Assembly: GCA_016790165.1 (NCBI GenBank)
Contig: JAEUPL010000039.1
Span: 1 to 64,000, forward strand
DNA from: Burkholderiales bacterium
GTDB lineage: Bacteria; Pseudomonadota; Gammaproteobacteria; Burkholderiales; Casimicrobiaceae
Direction of reading: 5' to 3'
DNA length: 64,000 nt
Below, one piece after another: positions 53,793-61,479 of the stretch. The notes beneath the pieces are model-generated. The model had not been told where the DNA came from. It was given only the letters and a program-made list of their open reading frames with translations, and made no database searches. The first letter of the stretch is position 1, and each line of letters starts with the position of its first letter. The translations under genes and the position numbers were made by a program.

Positions 53793-54938
53793 CTACGTCA
53801 ACGCCAGCCGCCGCAGCAATTCGCGCTTGAGCGGCGGCGCCAGTTGCAGCGCCATGAGCCCGAGACCGCGAGGGGCGTCCAGCAACCAGCCACCACGGTC
53901 AAAGCCGTACGCCAGCAGACCGGAAAAACCCATCCGCAGCACGCGGTCCACGCCGCGCGAGCGGGCATAGCGGGCGAGCCGCGCGCCGCGATCGCTCGTG
54001 ATGCCTGCGCCGGCGCTGCCAGCCAGCTCTCGCGCCAGGTCGCGGGCGTCCGCGAGGCCCAGATTCAGCCCCTGCGCCGCAGCCGGATGCAGGCCCTGCG
54101 CCGCGTTGCCAATGGCCACCACCGCACCGCTCGCACGCGGCTCGACGATGCGCCATACGAGCGGATAGCTGCTCGCCTTGCTTTGCACCGTCAACGTGCC
54201 CAGCGCACGCCCGGCGGCGGCGTTGATTTCCTGCGCGAGTGACGCGCCATCCAGCGCCAGCAGGCGCTCGCCATCGACTTTGCTGCGCGCCCAGATCAGC
54301 GTCCACTGCCCATCGGCGCGTGGCACCAGCGCCAGCGTGCCTGCGGGCGTAAAGCGCTCGATGGCGAGTCCCGCGACCGGGGCGCTGGCGCTCACGCGGG
54401 CCAGCACGGCCATCTGCCCCGAATCGCGCTCGAAGCGTTTGAAGTCGGGCAGAAAATCCGATCCGGCGCCGTCGGCGAGCACCACCAGATCGGCGCGCAA
54501 TCGCTCGCCACCCGTCAGGGCGACCACCGCGTGTGCGCCTTCATGCGCGACCGAGGCGACACGCGCACCGTAGCTCACCGGCAGCGCTGCCGCGCGCACC
54601 GCGGCATCCAGCGCCGCCTTGACCGCAGGATACGGGCTGGCCGCGCCGAGCTCCGCCGCACCGATGTCGCCGGCGTCGAGCGTGAGCAGGCCGAAGGCGC
54701 CGCGCTGCGTGACTTCGACGCGCCGAATCGGCGCGCGTGCGTCTGCCGCCACGGCGACGCCCAGCCGCGCCAAAAATCGCCACGACGACGCCGAAAGCGC
54801 GATGTTGCGGTCGCTGAATACGGTCTGCCCGTGCGGCGCGGCCTCAAGCACGGTGATGTCGTCGCTCACGCCTTCCTGCTTGAGCGCCAGCGCAGCTGCG
54901 AGCCCCACCGGGCCGCCGCCGACGATCAGAATTTTCAC
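53793..54938 (-). CDS. UbiH/UbiF/COQ6 family FAD-dependent hydroxylase
   Basis: Flavoprotein monooxygenase, most likely hydroxylating the ubiquinone ring precursor. The 381-residue protein starts (GTG at 54938) directly in the FAD dinucleotide fold KILIVGGGPVGLAAALAL; the longer frame upstream is Arg-rich and not protein-like. The second FAD block reads ADLVVLADGAGS and the third AIGNAAQGLHPAAAQGLNLGLAD, where typical UbiH-type proteins have [21 protein letters not shown]. Which ring position it hydroxylates cannot be told. It follows pepP by 25 bases, matching the proteobacterial pepP-ubiH association. Confidence 0.88.
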   Translation of the reverse strand: MKILIVGGGPVGLAAALALKQEGVSDDITVLEAAPHGQTVFSDRNIALSASSWRFLARLGVAVAADARAPIRRVEVTQRGAFGLLTLDAGDIGAAELGAASPYPAVKAALDAAVRAAALPVSYGARVASVAHEGAHAVVALTGGERLRADLVVLADGAGSDFLPDFKRFERDSGQMAVLARVSASAPVAGLAIERFTPAGTLALVPRADGQWTLIWARSKVDGERLLALDGASLAQEINAAAGRALGTLTVQSKASSYPLVWRIVEPRASGAVVAIGNAAQGLHPAAAQGLNLGLADARDLARELAGSAGAGITSDRGARLARYARSRGVDRVLRMGFSGLLAYGFDRGGWLLDAPRGLGLMALQLAPPLKRELLRRLALT

Positions 54939-54963
54939 AGAATCACGCGCGATGGTTGCGCGG

Positions 54964-56274
54964 CTATCGCGCGCACGCCGCCTCAACCTCGGCCACGGTT
55001 TTCGGCGTGGCTGCGGTGAGATTTTCATTGCCGTCGGTGGTGATCAGCACATCGTCTTCAATGCGCACGCCGATGTTCCAGAAGTGTTCGGGCACGTCGG
55101 CGTCGGGCCGGATGTAGAGTCCTGGCTCGTTGGTCAGCACCATGCCCGGTTTGAGCGTCTGCCACACACCCTGCTTGCGATAGTCGCCGGCGTCATGCAC
55201 GTCCATGCCAAGCCAGTGGCCCGCGCGGTGCATGTAGAACTTGGTGAAGGTTTTCTGCTCCAGCACCTCGTCCAGGGTGCCCTTGAGCAGACCGAGATCG
55301 AGCAGGCGCTGCGACAGCACGCGCTCTGCCACGCCGTGATAAGTGTTGAACGACTGTCCGGGCTTCAGCACCTCCATGCACGCGAGCTCGGCGTCGAGCA
55401 CCGCCTGGTACACGTCGCGCTGCGGTCCGCTGAATTTGCCGTTCACCGGGAAGGTGCGCGTGATGTCGCTGGCGTAACCCGCGTATTCGCAGCCCGCGTC
55501 GATCAGCAGCAGGTCGCCGTCCTGCATCCTGCGATTGCTGTCGTTGTAGTGCAGCACACAGGCGTTCGGGCCGCTGGCGACGATGTGGTTGTAGGCGGGA
55601 GTGCGCGCACCGTGACGGATGAACTCATGCGCGATTTCGGCCTCGACTTCGTATTCGTACTGCCCGGGCCGCGCAAAACGCATCGCACGTGCGTGTGCCT
55701 GCGAGGCGATTGCGCCGGCGCGGCGCATCAGCGCAATCTCGTGACTGTCCTTGATCAGACGCATGTCGTCGAGCAGCGCGCGCAGGTCGGTCACCGTGCT
55801 GGGCGCCGACACACCGGTCCGGCTCAGGCCGCGCACCGCATTGATCGATGCGGAAATTTGTGCGTCCCACGACGCGTTCATGCCAACCGGCGTGTGCACC
55901 ACGCGGCGGTCACTCAGCAGCGCCGGCAGGTCGTCCGCCAGTTGCGCGATGGGTCGCGCCTCGTCAAATGCGAACACCTCGCGCGCCGCGTCGGGCCCGT
56001 AGCGGTAGCCATCCCAGATTTCGCGTTCGAGATTTTTCTCCCGGCAAAAAAGAATCGCCTTGCGCTCGTTGCCGCCCACCATCACCAGCACCGCCTCGGG
56101 CTCGGCAAAGCCGGTGAGGTAGTAAAAATGGGAATCGTGGCGGTAGAGAAAGCCGGTGTCGCGATTGCGCAGCACTTCGGGTGCGGTGGGAAGAATCGCG
56201 ATGTCGTCACCGATAGCGGCAAACACGCGTTCGCGACGCGCGACGTAGGGGGAGGTATCAACGAGCGCGTTCAT
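54964..56274 (-). CDS. pepP: Xaa-Pro aminopeptidase
   Basis: Mn-dependent aminopeptidase removing N-terminal residues before proline. The 436-residue protein has the N-terminal creatinase-like domain (VARRERVFAAIG, SHFYYLTGFAEPEAV) and a pita-bread catalytic domain with metal ligands in LLLIDAGCEYAGYASDITR, HRAGHWLGMDVHD, LTNEPGLYI and GVRIEDDVL; all five ligands are present. The ATG at 56274 lies only 21 bases from the divergent fthC start, leaving almost no room for two promoters unless fthC starts later. No clear ribosome-binding site. Confidence 0.95.
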   Translation of the reverse strand: MNALVDTSPYVARRERVFAAIGDDIAILPTAPEVLRNRDTGFLYRHDSHFYYLTGFAEPEAVLVMVGGNERKAILFCREKNLEREIWDGYRYGPDAAREVFAFDEARPIAQLADDLPALLSDRRVVHTPVGMNASWDAQISASINAVRGLSRTGVSAPSTVTDLRALLDDMRLIKDSHEIALMRRAGAIASQAHARAMRFARPGQYEYEVEAEIAHEFIRHGARTPAYNHIVASGPNACVLHYNDSNRRMQDGDLLLIDAGCEYAGYASDITRTFPVNGKFSGPQRDVYQAVLDAELACMEVLKPGQSFNTYHGVAERVLSQRLLDLGLLKGTLDEVLEQKTFTKFYMHRAGHWLGMDVHDAGDYRKQGVWQTLKPGMVLTNEPGLYIRPDADVPEHFWNIGVRIEDDVLITTDGNENLTAATPKTVAEVEAACAR

Positions 56275-56295
56275 GGCAAATGACAAAATACCGTC

Positions 56296-57228
56296 ATGGA
56301 AGAAGCCCACGATTATAGGTTTGGCCCGGTGCTCGATCCCGATGCCATCGAGCCCACGGACGCGACGGAAACCGCAGCCGACGGTGCTCCCGGCGCGCCT
56401 GATTCGCACGATGTTGCGGTGCCCGAAGTGCCGGTGCAGGGCGACATGGTGCAGATGGCGGAAACCGCGCCCTCAATCAAACCGCAACTGCGGCAGGAGA
56501 TGCGTGCCCGCCGCGACGCGTTGACGGATCGCGAGCGCAACGCGGCCACACGCCGCATCGTCGAGCGCCTGCTGCATCACCCCGACGTGCACCGAGCGAA
56601 GACCGTGTTGCTCTACGCGCACCACGGCAGCGAGGTGGCCACCGATGAGCTGGCGAAAGACCTTATCAAACGCGGCAAAGCGGTGGCGTATCCAAAGATG
56701 ACGGCGGTGGCCGGATTGATGACGCTGTGGCGTGTGCGCAATCTCGATGCGCTGGTGCCGCACAAGCACGGTATCCGCGCGCCGGATGTAACGCGCTCGG
56801 CGCCCATTGAACCGATCAGTGTGGACTGCGTCATCTATCCCGGTCTCGCCTTCACTAAAGGTCTGGCCCGACTCGGGCAGGGCGGCGGCTACTACGACCG
56901 GCTGAGCGGCAAACTCGCCGACAACTGCGCACGCATTGGTGTCTGCTTCGAAACGCAAATCGCCGATCAACTGCCCGAGGACGAGCACGACGCGCGCATG
57001 CACTGGGTGGTCACCGAGGCCACCGTCTACCCCTTCGTGCCCGATCCACCGGTGATTGCGCCGGTGGCCGTGCCCGCCGCAAGCACGGACGGCGCGACGG
57101 CAGACGGCACACCGGCCGAAAGCGCGACGCCACTGCCTGATAGCGGCCTTCCCACGTCTGCCCCTCCATCCGATTCGCCGGCCAACCCCACTGCGGCGAT
57201 GCCCGCTGCTCAGGAACCGAACCCATGA
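56296..57228 (+). CDS. fthC: 5-formyltetrahydrofolate cyclo-ligase with low-complexity extensions
   Basis: ATP-dependent conversion of 5-formyl-THF to 5,10-methenyl-THF. The enzyme core lies at about residues 58-253: [47 protein letters not shown] and YYDRLSGK. Two additions are unusual: about 57 acidic Asp/Ala/Pro-rich residues in front and about 57 Pro/Ala/Ser/Thr-rich residues behind ([20 protein letters not shown]). The front part may not be translated: an in-frame ATG at 56446 would give a normal N-terminus and a 171-base divergent spacer from pepP. The stop overlaps folD by 4 bases. Confidence 0.88.
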   Translation: MEEAHDYRFGPVLDPDAIEPTDATETAADGAPGAPDSHDVAVPEVPVQGDMVQMAETAPSIKPQLRQEMRARRDALTDRERNAATRRIVERLLHHPDVHRAKTVLLYAHHGSEVATDELAKDLIKRGKAVAYPKMTAVAGLMTLWRVRNLDALVPHKHGIRAPDVTRSAPIEPISVDCVIYPGLAFTKGLARLGQGGGYYDRLSGKLADNCARIGVCFETQIADQLPEDEHDARMHWVVTEATVYPFVPDPPVIAPVAVPAASTDGATADGTPAESATPLPDSGLPTSAPPSDSPANPTAAMPAAQEPNP

Positions 57229-58109
57229 CCGCCCACACCGCCATCCGCATCGACGGCAACGCCCTCGCCGCCAAAGTTCGAGACCGCATCGCCGCTGACG
57301 TCACGGCGCTCAAGTCGCGCGGCATCACGCCGGGGCTCGCGGTTGTGTTGGTTGGCGAAGACCCGGCCTCGCAGGTCTACGTGAGGAACAAGGTCGCCGC
57401 CTGCGCCAAGGTGGGCATGCACAGCGTGATGCACCGCCTGCCCGTGAGCACCACCGAGGCGGAGCTGCTCGCGCTGATCGACGCCCTCAATCGCGACGCC
57501 ACCATTCACGGCATCCTCGTGCAATTGCCCGTGCCGAAGCACATCAACGAAAAGCGCGTGCTCGAAGCCGTCGCCGCCGCCAAGGACGTGGACGGCTTTC
57601 ATGCCGAGAACGTCGGCGCGCTGATGATCGGCGAGCCGCGCTTTGTGAGCTGCACGCCTGCCGGTTGCATGGAAATGCTCAAGGACATCGGCCTCATTGG
57701 TGAGGGGGCCGACCTGCGCGGCAAACACGCCGTGGTCGTCGGCCGCAGCAACATCGTCGGCAAACCGATGGCGATGCTCCTCTTGCACGCCAACGCCACG
57801 GTCACCATCTGCCACAGCGGCACGAAAGATTTGGCCGCGCAATGCCATCAGGCCGACGTGCTAGTCGCTGCCGTCGGCCGCCCGCGCTTCATCACCGCCG
57901 ACATGGTCAAACCCGGCGCGGTCGTCATCGATGTCGGCATCAACCGCCTGCCAGAAAGCGAAGGCGGCAAACTCGTCGGTGACGTGGATTTCGACGGCGT
58001 GAATCAAGTCGCCGGCTACCTCACCCCCGTTCCCGGCGGCGTGGGGCCGATGACGATCACCATGTTGCTGCAGAACACACTCGTCGCTGCTAACCTCGCG
58101 GCGAAGTAG
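57225..58109 (+). CDS. folD: Methylenetetrahydrofolate dehydrogenase / methenyltetrahydrofolate cyclohydrolase
   Basis: Bifunctional NADP enzyme interconverting 5,10-methylene-, methenyl- and 10-formyl-THF. The 294-residue product shows [20 protein letters not shown] with the catalytic Tyr and Lys, [25 protein letters not shown], the cofactor block [14 protein letters not shown] and [19 protein letters not shown]. Coupled by ATGA overlap to fthC, so the two enzymes acting on methenyl-THF are co-translated. Confidence 0.97.
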   Translation: MTAHTAIRIDGNALAAKVRDRIAADVTALKSRGITPGLAVVLVGEDPASQVYVRNKVAACAKVGMHSVMHRLPVSTTEAELLALIDALNRDATIHGILVQLPVPKHINEKRVLEAVAAAKDVDGFHAENVGALMIGEPRFVSCTPAGCMEMLKDIGLIGEGADLRGKHAVVVGRSNIVGKPMAMLLLHANATVTICHSGTKDLAAQCHQADVLVAAVGRPRFITADMVKPGAVVIDVGINRLPESEGGKLVGDVDFDGVNQVAGYLTPVPGGVGPMTITMLLQNTLVAANLAAK

Positions 58110-58431
58110 CGCAGCGCGGCAGGTAGGTGACGACTTGACGTCGCTCCGGCCTGGTGTGCCCAACACCGCCCACGCGGTCTTGCCGCGACGGGGGCGTCTG
58201 TGCCCTTGTCTGATGCGCGCGGTGTGCTGTCAGTTCGCACCCTCCCGCCGACGCCACAGAAAAAAGTGGCCGACCATGAGCGCTTTGCGTGCGCGATCGT
58301 GCGTATGAGAATACGGAGCCAAACGTTTGTGCGGTGAATCCGGCGGACGGCGTGTCTCCGACGCGCAACGTGTTGCGAATTGGCCCGGCAGCACCGGCGG
58401 TGCCGCTGATTCACCCTGTCTAGGCGTAGTC
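58110..58431. other. folD-TM2 gene spacer, no recognisable feature
   Basis: This 322-base interval has overlapping open frames on the minus strand, but their Arg/Ser-rich translations look like GC-rich chance frames. No terminator hairpin with T-run, promoter of good quality or repeat was seen. Confidence 0.4.
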
Positions 58432-58830
58432 ATGAGTGCTTTCACCGATTCACCCGCTGGGAACCGTCGCGAGTTCCTGCGGCAAACGTCAGTCATGATC
58501 CAGACGGTCAATCGGCTGACGGTGCTGACCGCGGCGCTGACGCTCGGCGGCTTGGGTGTGCACAAATTCCTGCTCGGCGCCCGGCGCGAAGGGTTGATCT
58601 ACCTCGCGCTGGTGTGGACGGGTATTCCGGTGCTGTGTGGTGTGATGGACTTCGTGGCGTTGTTGATGCAACCTGCGATCGGACGTGGGCTGGGCGGCCG
58701 AAGGCTCATCAAGCGGCACATTGCGGACATGGACGTGGTCGAGCGCGGCACCTGGTATCGCATGTTGGCAAGTGCCCTGCTCATGGCGCTGCTCGCAGTG
58801 GGTTACGCGTTAGGACTCGGGAAGGTGTGA
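58432..58830 (+). CDS. TM2 domain-containing membrane protein
   Basis: A 132-residue protein. After about 25 polar residues comes the TM2 domain: VNRLTVLTAALTLGGLGVHK, FLLGARREGLIYLALVWTGI, then a second hydrophobic hairpin with the polar MDF turn (LCGVMDFVALLM). A third hydrophobic segment ends the protein (MLASALLMALLAVGYALG). TM2 proteins are small bacterial membrane proteins of largely unknown role. The ATG at 58432 is the first start after the non-coding spacer. The next gene starts 1 base after the stop, so the two are co-translated. Confidence 0.8.
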   Translation: MSAFTDSPAGNRREFLRQTSVMIQTVNRLTVLTAALTLGGLGVHKFLLGARREGLIYLALVWTGIPVLCGVMDFVALLMQPAIGRGLGGRRLIKRHIADMDVVERGTWYRMLASALLMALLAVGYALGLGKV

Positions 58831-58831
58831 C

Positions 58832-59704
58832 ATGAACCAGGCGAATACGTTGGGGATCGAAGCGGCGCTGGCTTGCGAACGGTGCGGCGGCAAGGGGCAG
58901 TTGCGGCACGCACCGCCACCGGCGCCGATGTCCGGTATCTGGTGCGCCCGCTGCTACACGCGCCTCGTTGCACGGTCACGGCTGCTCCACGCAATCTATC
59001 GTTGGCGCGTGGCGCTGATTGTCGCCGTCGTTGCCGTGGTGACGTGGGCGCAACACGCGCAGGCTCAACCTCAGGCTGCAGCCAAGAGCCTGCGCCTGGC
59101 GGTGGGAGACCGCGTGGAATACACCGTCGGCGGACAACAGGAGCGCGGCACGGTGACCGGCTTTTACAAGCGGGATGCCAGCGGTGCGGCGGAGAGTTTC
59201 TACGTTGTCAATGATCGAACGGGGTTGCCAAACCAATACGTGATCGTCTGGCTGAATCAGCCGCGCAAACTCGACGCTGCGGCGGCCAATGTGCACACCG
59301 CGCCGCCCATGCGTGCTCGCGCACCGTGCCCGAGCCGGACCGCGCGGCAAGGCGCGCGGGCCAGCGCCGAACTGGCTCGCGCCCTGATTCAATGCCATCT
59401 TGAAGACAATTCGGGCAGCTACGCGGGCTACACCGTGAACGCCGACATCACCGAGTTTCGTCCCGGCCAAACCGTGCGCGGCATCGACATGGGCAACGCG
59501 CTGGTGCGATACGCCGATCCGAATGGCTGGGTGACCAACGTATTCGTGCGCTTCGACACCCGCATCTACGGCAGCAGCGGTGTCACCGTGTTCACAGGTG
59601 CGGAGGGGCCGTACATGGTGTACGTGGACTACAACAATCGATGGACCGTCGGCAACGGCTACATCAAACGCGGAGAGCAGACGCGGCTGGCGCTGCCGCG
59701 GTAG
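58832..59704 (+). CDS. Zinc-ribbon membrane protein of unknown function
   Basis: The 290-residue product has a cytoplasmic N-terminal zinc-ribbon (ACERCGGKG ... WCARCYTRL, four Cys). One transmembrane helix follows at about 59-76 (VALIVAVVAVVTWAQHA) and then an exported C-terminal part. That part has two visible segments: an SH3/Tudor-like stretch (LAVGDRVEYTVGGQQERGTV) and a second domain with GYTVNADITEFRPGQTVRG and GPYMVYVDYNNRWTVGNGY. No enzyme motif. It is directly downstream of the TM2 gene (1 base), so a membrane complex of the two is plausible but unproven. Confidence 0.65.
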   Translation: MNQANTLGIEAALACERCGGKGQLRHAPPPAPMSGIWCARCYTRLVARSRLLHAIYRWRVALIVAVVAVVTWAQHAQAQPQAAAKSLRLAVGDRVEYTVGGQQERGTVTGFYKRDASGAAESFYVVNDRTGLPNQYVIVWLNQPRKLDAAAANVHTAPPMRARAPCPSRTARQGARASAELARALIQCHLEDNSGSYAGYTVNADITEFRPGQTVRGIDMGNALVRYADPNGWVTNVFVRFDTRIYGSSGVTVFTGAEGPYMVYVDYNNRWTVGNGYIKRGEQTRLALPR

Positions 59705-59716
59705 CCCGGCCGTGGT

Positions 59717-59838
59717 TTCAGCTTTTTCGTGCCAATGACTGCCAGACGGTCGTTACAGGCGAAAAATCGTAGTAGTCGACAGCGCTGACAACAGCGGTCT
59801 AACGACCGCCCGCTGGTGCATACGTCGGAAAAGCTGTT
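59717..59838 (+). repeat. 122-bp palindromic dispersed repeat, copy B
   Basis: Begins TTCAGCTTTT and ends AAAAGCTGTT, outer length 122. CGGTCGTTAC lies at element positions 31-40, its mirror TAACGACC at 84-91, and GTCGAC at 59-64, the exact centre. This copy keeps the internal palindrome best: the inner GGTCGTTA/TAACGACC pair is perfect. Located between the zinc-ribbon gene and a convergent frameshifted gene. Confidence 0.8.
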
Positions 59839-59922
59839 GAGCGAGTTTGCACCCATTGGTGGCCCACGCGGCGCATTGCGTGACGAGTTTGGATGGACGG
59901 ACTCGCCGCCACCGCGGACAAG

Positions 59923-60509
59923 TCAACGCATCGACTCACCACGCGCCCGGGCGACATGATCCTTCGGCACGACGACGAACCAGGTGTAGCCTGCGAAGAC
60001 ATGACGAAACAGCAGGTGGTGATCCGGGTGCAACAAGCCCGCGAGCCATGTCGGCGCCACCGTCACGGTCTCGCCGTGCGTGAAGTCATGCGGGAACGGT
60101 GCGCCCTGCGCGTTCGGATTCGGCGTGTGAACGTACAGCGAACTGCCCGCCATGTCGTGCGCCGAAAGGTTCAGCGCCAACTGGTGCGGTTGCCCCCATG
60201 CTTTCAGCTGCGCGGCGGCGCGTTGAAACATGCGAAATGCCGCGACGAGATGGCGTCGTCGATGCACGTGGCCGAGGCGGGCAAATCATCCCAGTCAAAG
60301 TGCGTGTGCCAGAGATCAAACCACGCCGCTTCGGGCAAATCGAGCGCAAATCGATTGGCTCGCTCGAACAGCGCACGGTAGTAGGCCGCGTCCGGACGCG
60401 TCGGCCACGGCCAACGGCTGGGAAGCCGGTGTTGGCGAGGTATTGCGTAGTGCCCCCATTCAAGCCGCTGCAGGAACTTGGGCGAACGATGAACTGGAAA
60501 CTCAGGCAC
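59923..60509 (-). pseudogene. Frameshifted gene of unknown function, coupled to PhyH-like gene
   Basis: Reading starts at a GTG (60509) overlapping the stop of the upstream phytanoyl-CoA dioxygenase-like gene. The first frame gives coherent protein (HYAIPRQHRLPSRWPW, FDLWHTHFDWD). Near 60240-60275 the coherent text jumps to the next frame, which continues HLVAAFRMFQRAAAQLKAWG through SLYVHTPNPN to GYTWFVVVPKDHV and a stop at 59923. Together the halves would encode a protein of about 195 residues. Either a genuine one-base frameshift has killed the gene or the assembly has an indel. Product family not named. Confidence 0.6.
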
Positions 60510-61302
60510 GCGGCCACACCACCGGAAATAATGCATGCGCCATCGGCGCCCCGGCGGGCAGTTCGTCGCGCAGCCCCGGAAATTCGGGCGATGTGCGCCA
60601 TTCGCGCGGGGCGTGCACCATGTCGTCGCCGAGGTAGCGGGCGCCGAACACGCGGCGGCGGTGGGCGCTGCCTGCGCTGGCGTGCAGCGTGAGCATGTGA
60701 AACGCGACGAGATCGCCCGGCGCTAGCGCCCAGCCGATGACGCGTTGCTGATTTTCCGCGAGCGTCATGTCCGGCAGTTCGGCGAGAGAGCCCTCGGGGA
60801 ACCACTTCGCCTGTTGCGTCATGAAGGTGCGCGGCATGTACCACTCGCCGCTGTGCGACCCGGCCAGAAATTCGAGCGTGCTCTCGCGCGGCACCGGGTC
60901 GACGGGAATCCAGAAACTCACGTTTTGTCGGCCGTCGACGTTGTAGTACGGCTGATCCTGATGCCACGGCGTGGGCTGCCGCGTGGCGGCCTCTTTCACC
61001 AGCAGATGATCGTGATAGATGCGCACGCTGCGGCTCGCCATGAGCTGCGCGGCGATCGCGGGCAGCGCGGAATCGCGCATGATCGACTCGTATTCGGCAA
61101 TCCGCTGCCAATTGCAGAAATCTTCAAAGAAGCGCCCCGGATCGTCCGTCCGGCTCGCCACTGCGGCGAGCGGGCCGGGTGCGGCGAGATTCGCCTCGAT
61201 GCCGCGCGCAAGCACGGCCACCTCGGCGGGTGTGAGCGCGTTGCGGATGACGACGGCGCCGTCGCGTTGGTAGGCAGTGAGGGTGTGTGCGCTGAGATTC
61301 AT
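60502..61302 (-). CDS. Phytanoyl-CoA dioxygenase (PhyH) family protein
   Basis: A 266-residue Fe(II)/2-oxoglutarate-dependent oxygenase-like protein. The double-stranded beta-helix shows the HxD metal pair in TPWHQDQPYYNV, SFWIPVDPV, LEFLAGSHSGEWY, the distal His in AFHMLTLHASAG and the 2-oxoglutarate-binding Arg in HRRRVFGARYLGDD. The start MNLSAHTLTAYQRDGAVVIR at 61302 is typical; eleven further upstream codons are not. The substrate is unknown; PhyH relatives hydroxylate diverse small molecules. Confidence 0.88.
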   Translation of the reverse strand: MNLSAHTLTAYQRDGAVVIRNALTPAEVAVLARGIEANLAAPGPLAAVASRTDDPGRFFEDFCNWQRIAEYESIMRDSALPAIAAQLMASRSVRIYHDHLLVKEAATRQPTPWHQDQPYYNVDGRQNVSFWIPVDPVPRESTLEFLAGSHSGEWYMPRTFMTQQAKWFPEGSLAELPDMTLAENQQRVIGWALAPGDLVAFHMLTLHASAGSAHRRRVFGARYLGDDMVHAPREWRTSPEFPGLRDELPAGAPMAHALFPVVWPRA

Positions 61303-61479
61303 GACGCGCCGATTGTAGGCATTTGAACGGCCCAAAAATTCGGAAAAATCGCACGATGCAATGCACGCTGTCCGCCCGAGCGGGCGCTATGATGGCGCGC
61401 GGCGACGGTGCGCGGTTGGCGCGCATCGGCTGCGGTTCACGTCTGCGTCTTCAGACCGTTCTTCTTCCGCGAGGTATCG

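Noticed and set aside
56275..56295. 6S RNA (ssrS) next to fthC as in enterics
   Set aside because: Only 21 bases separate pepP and fthC starts and no 6S-like structure is present on either side.
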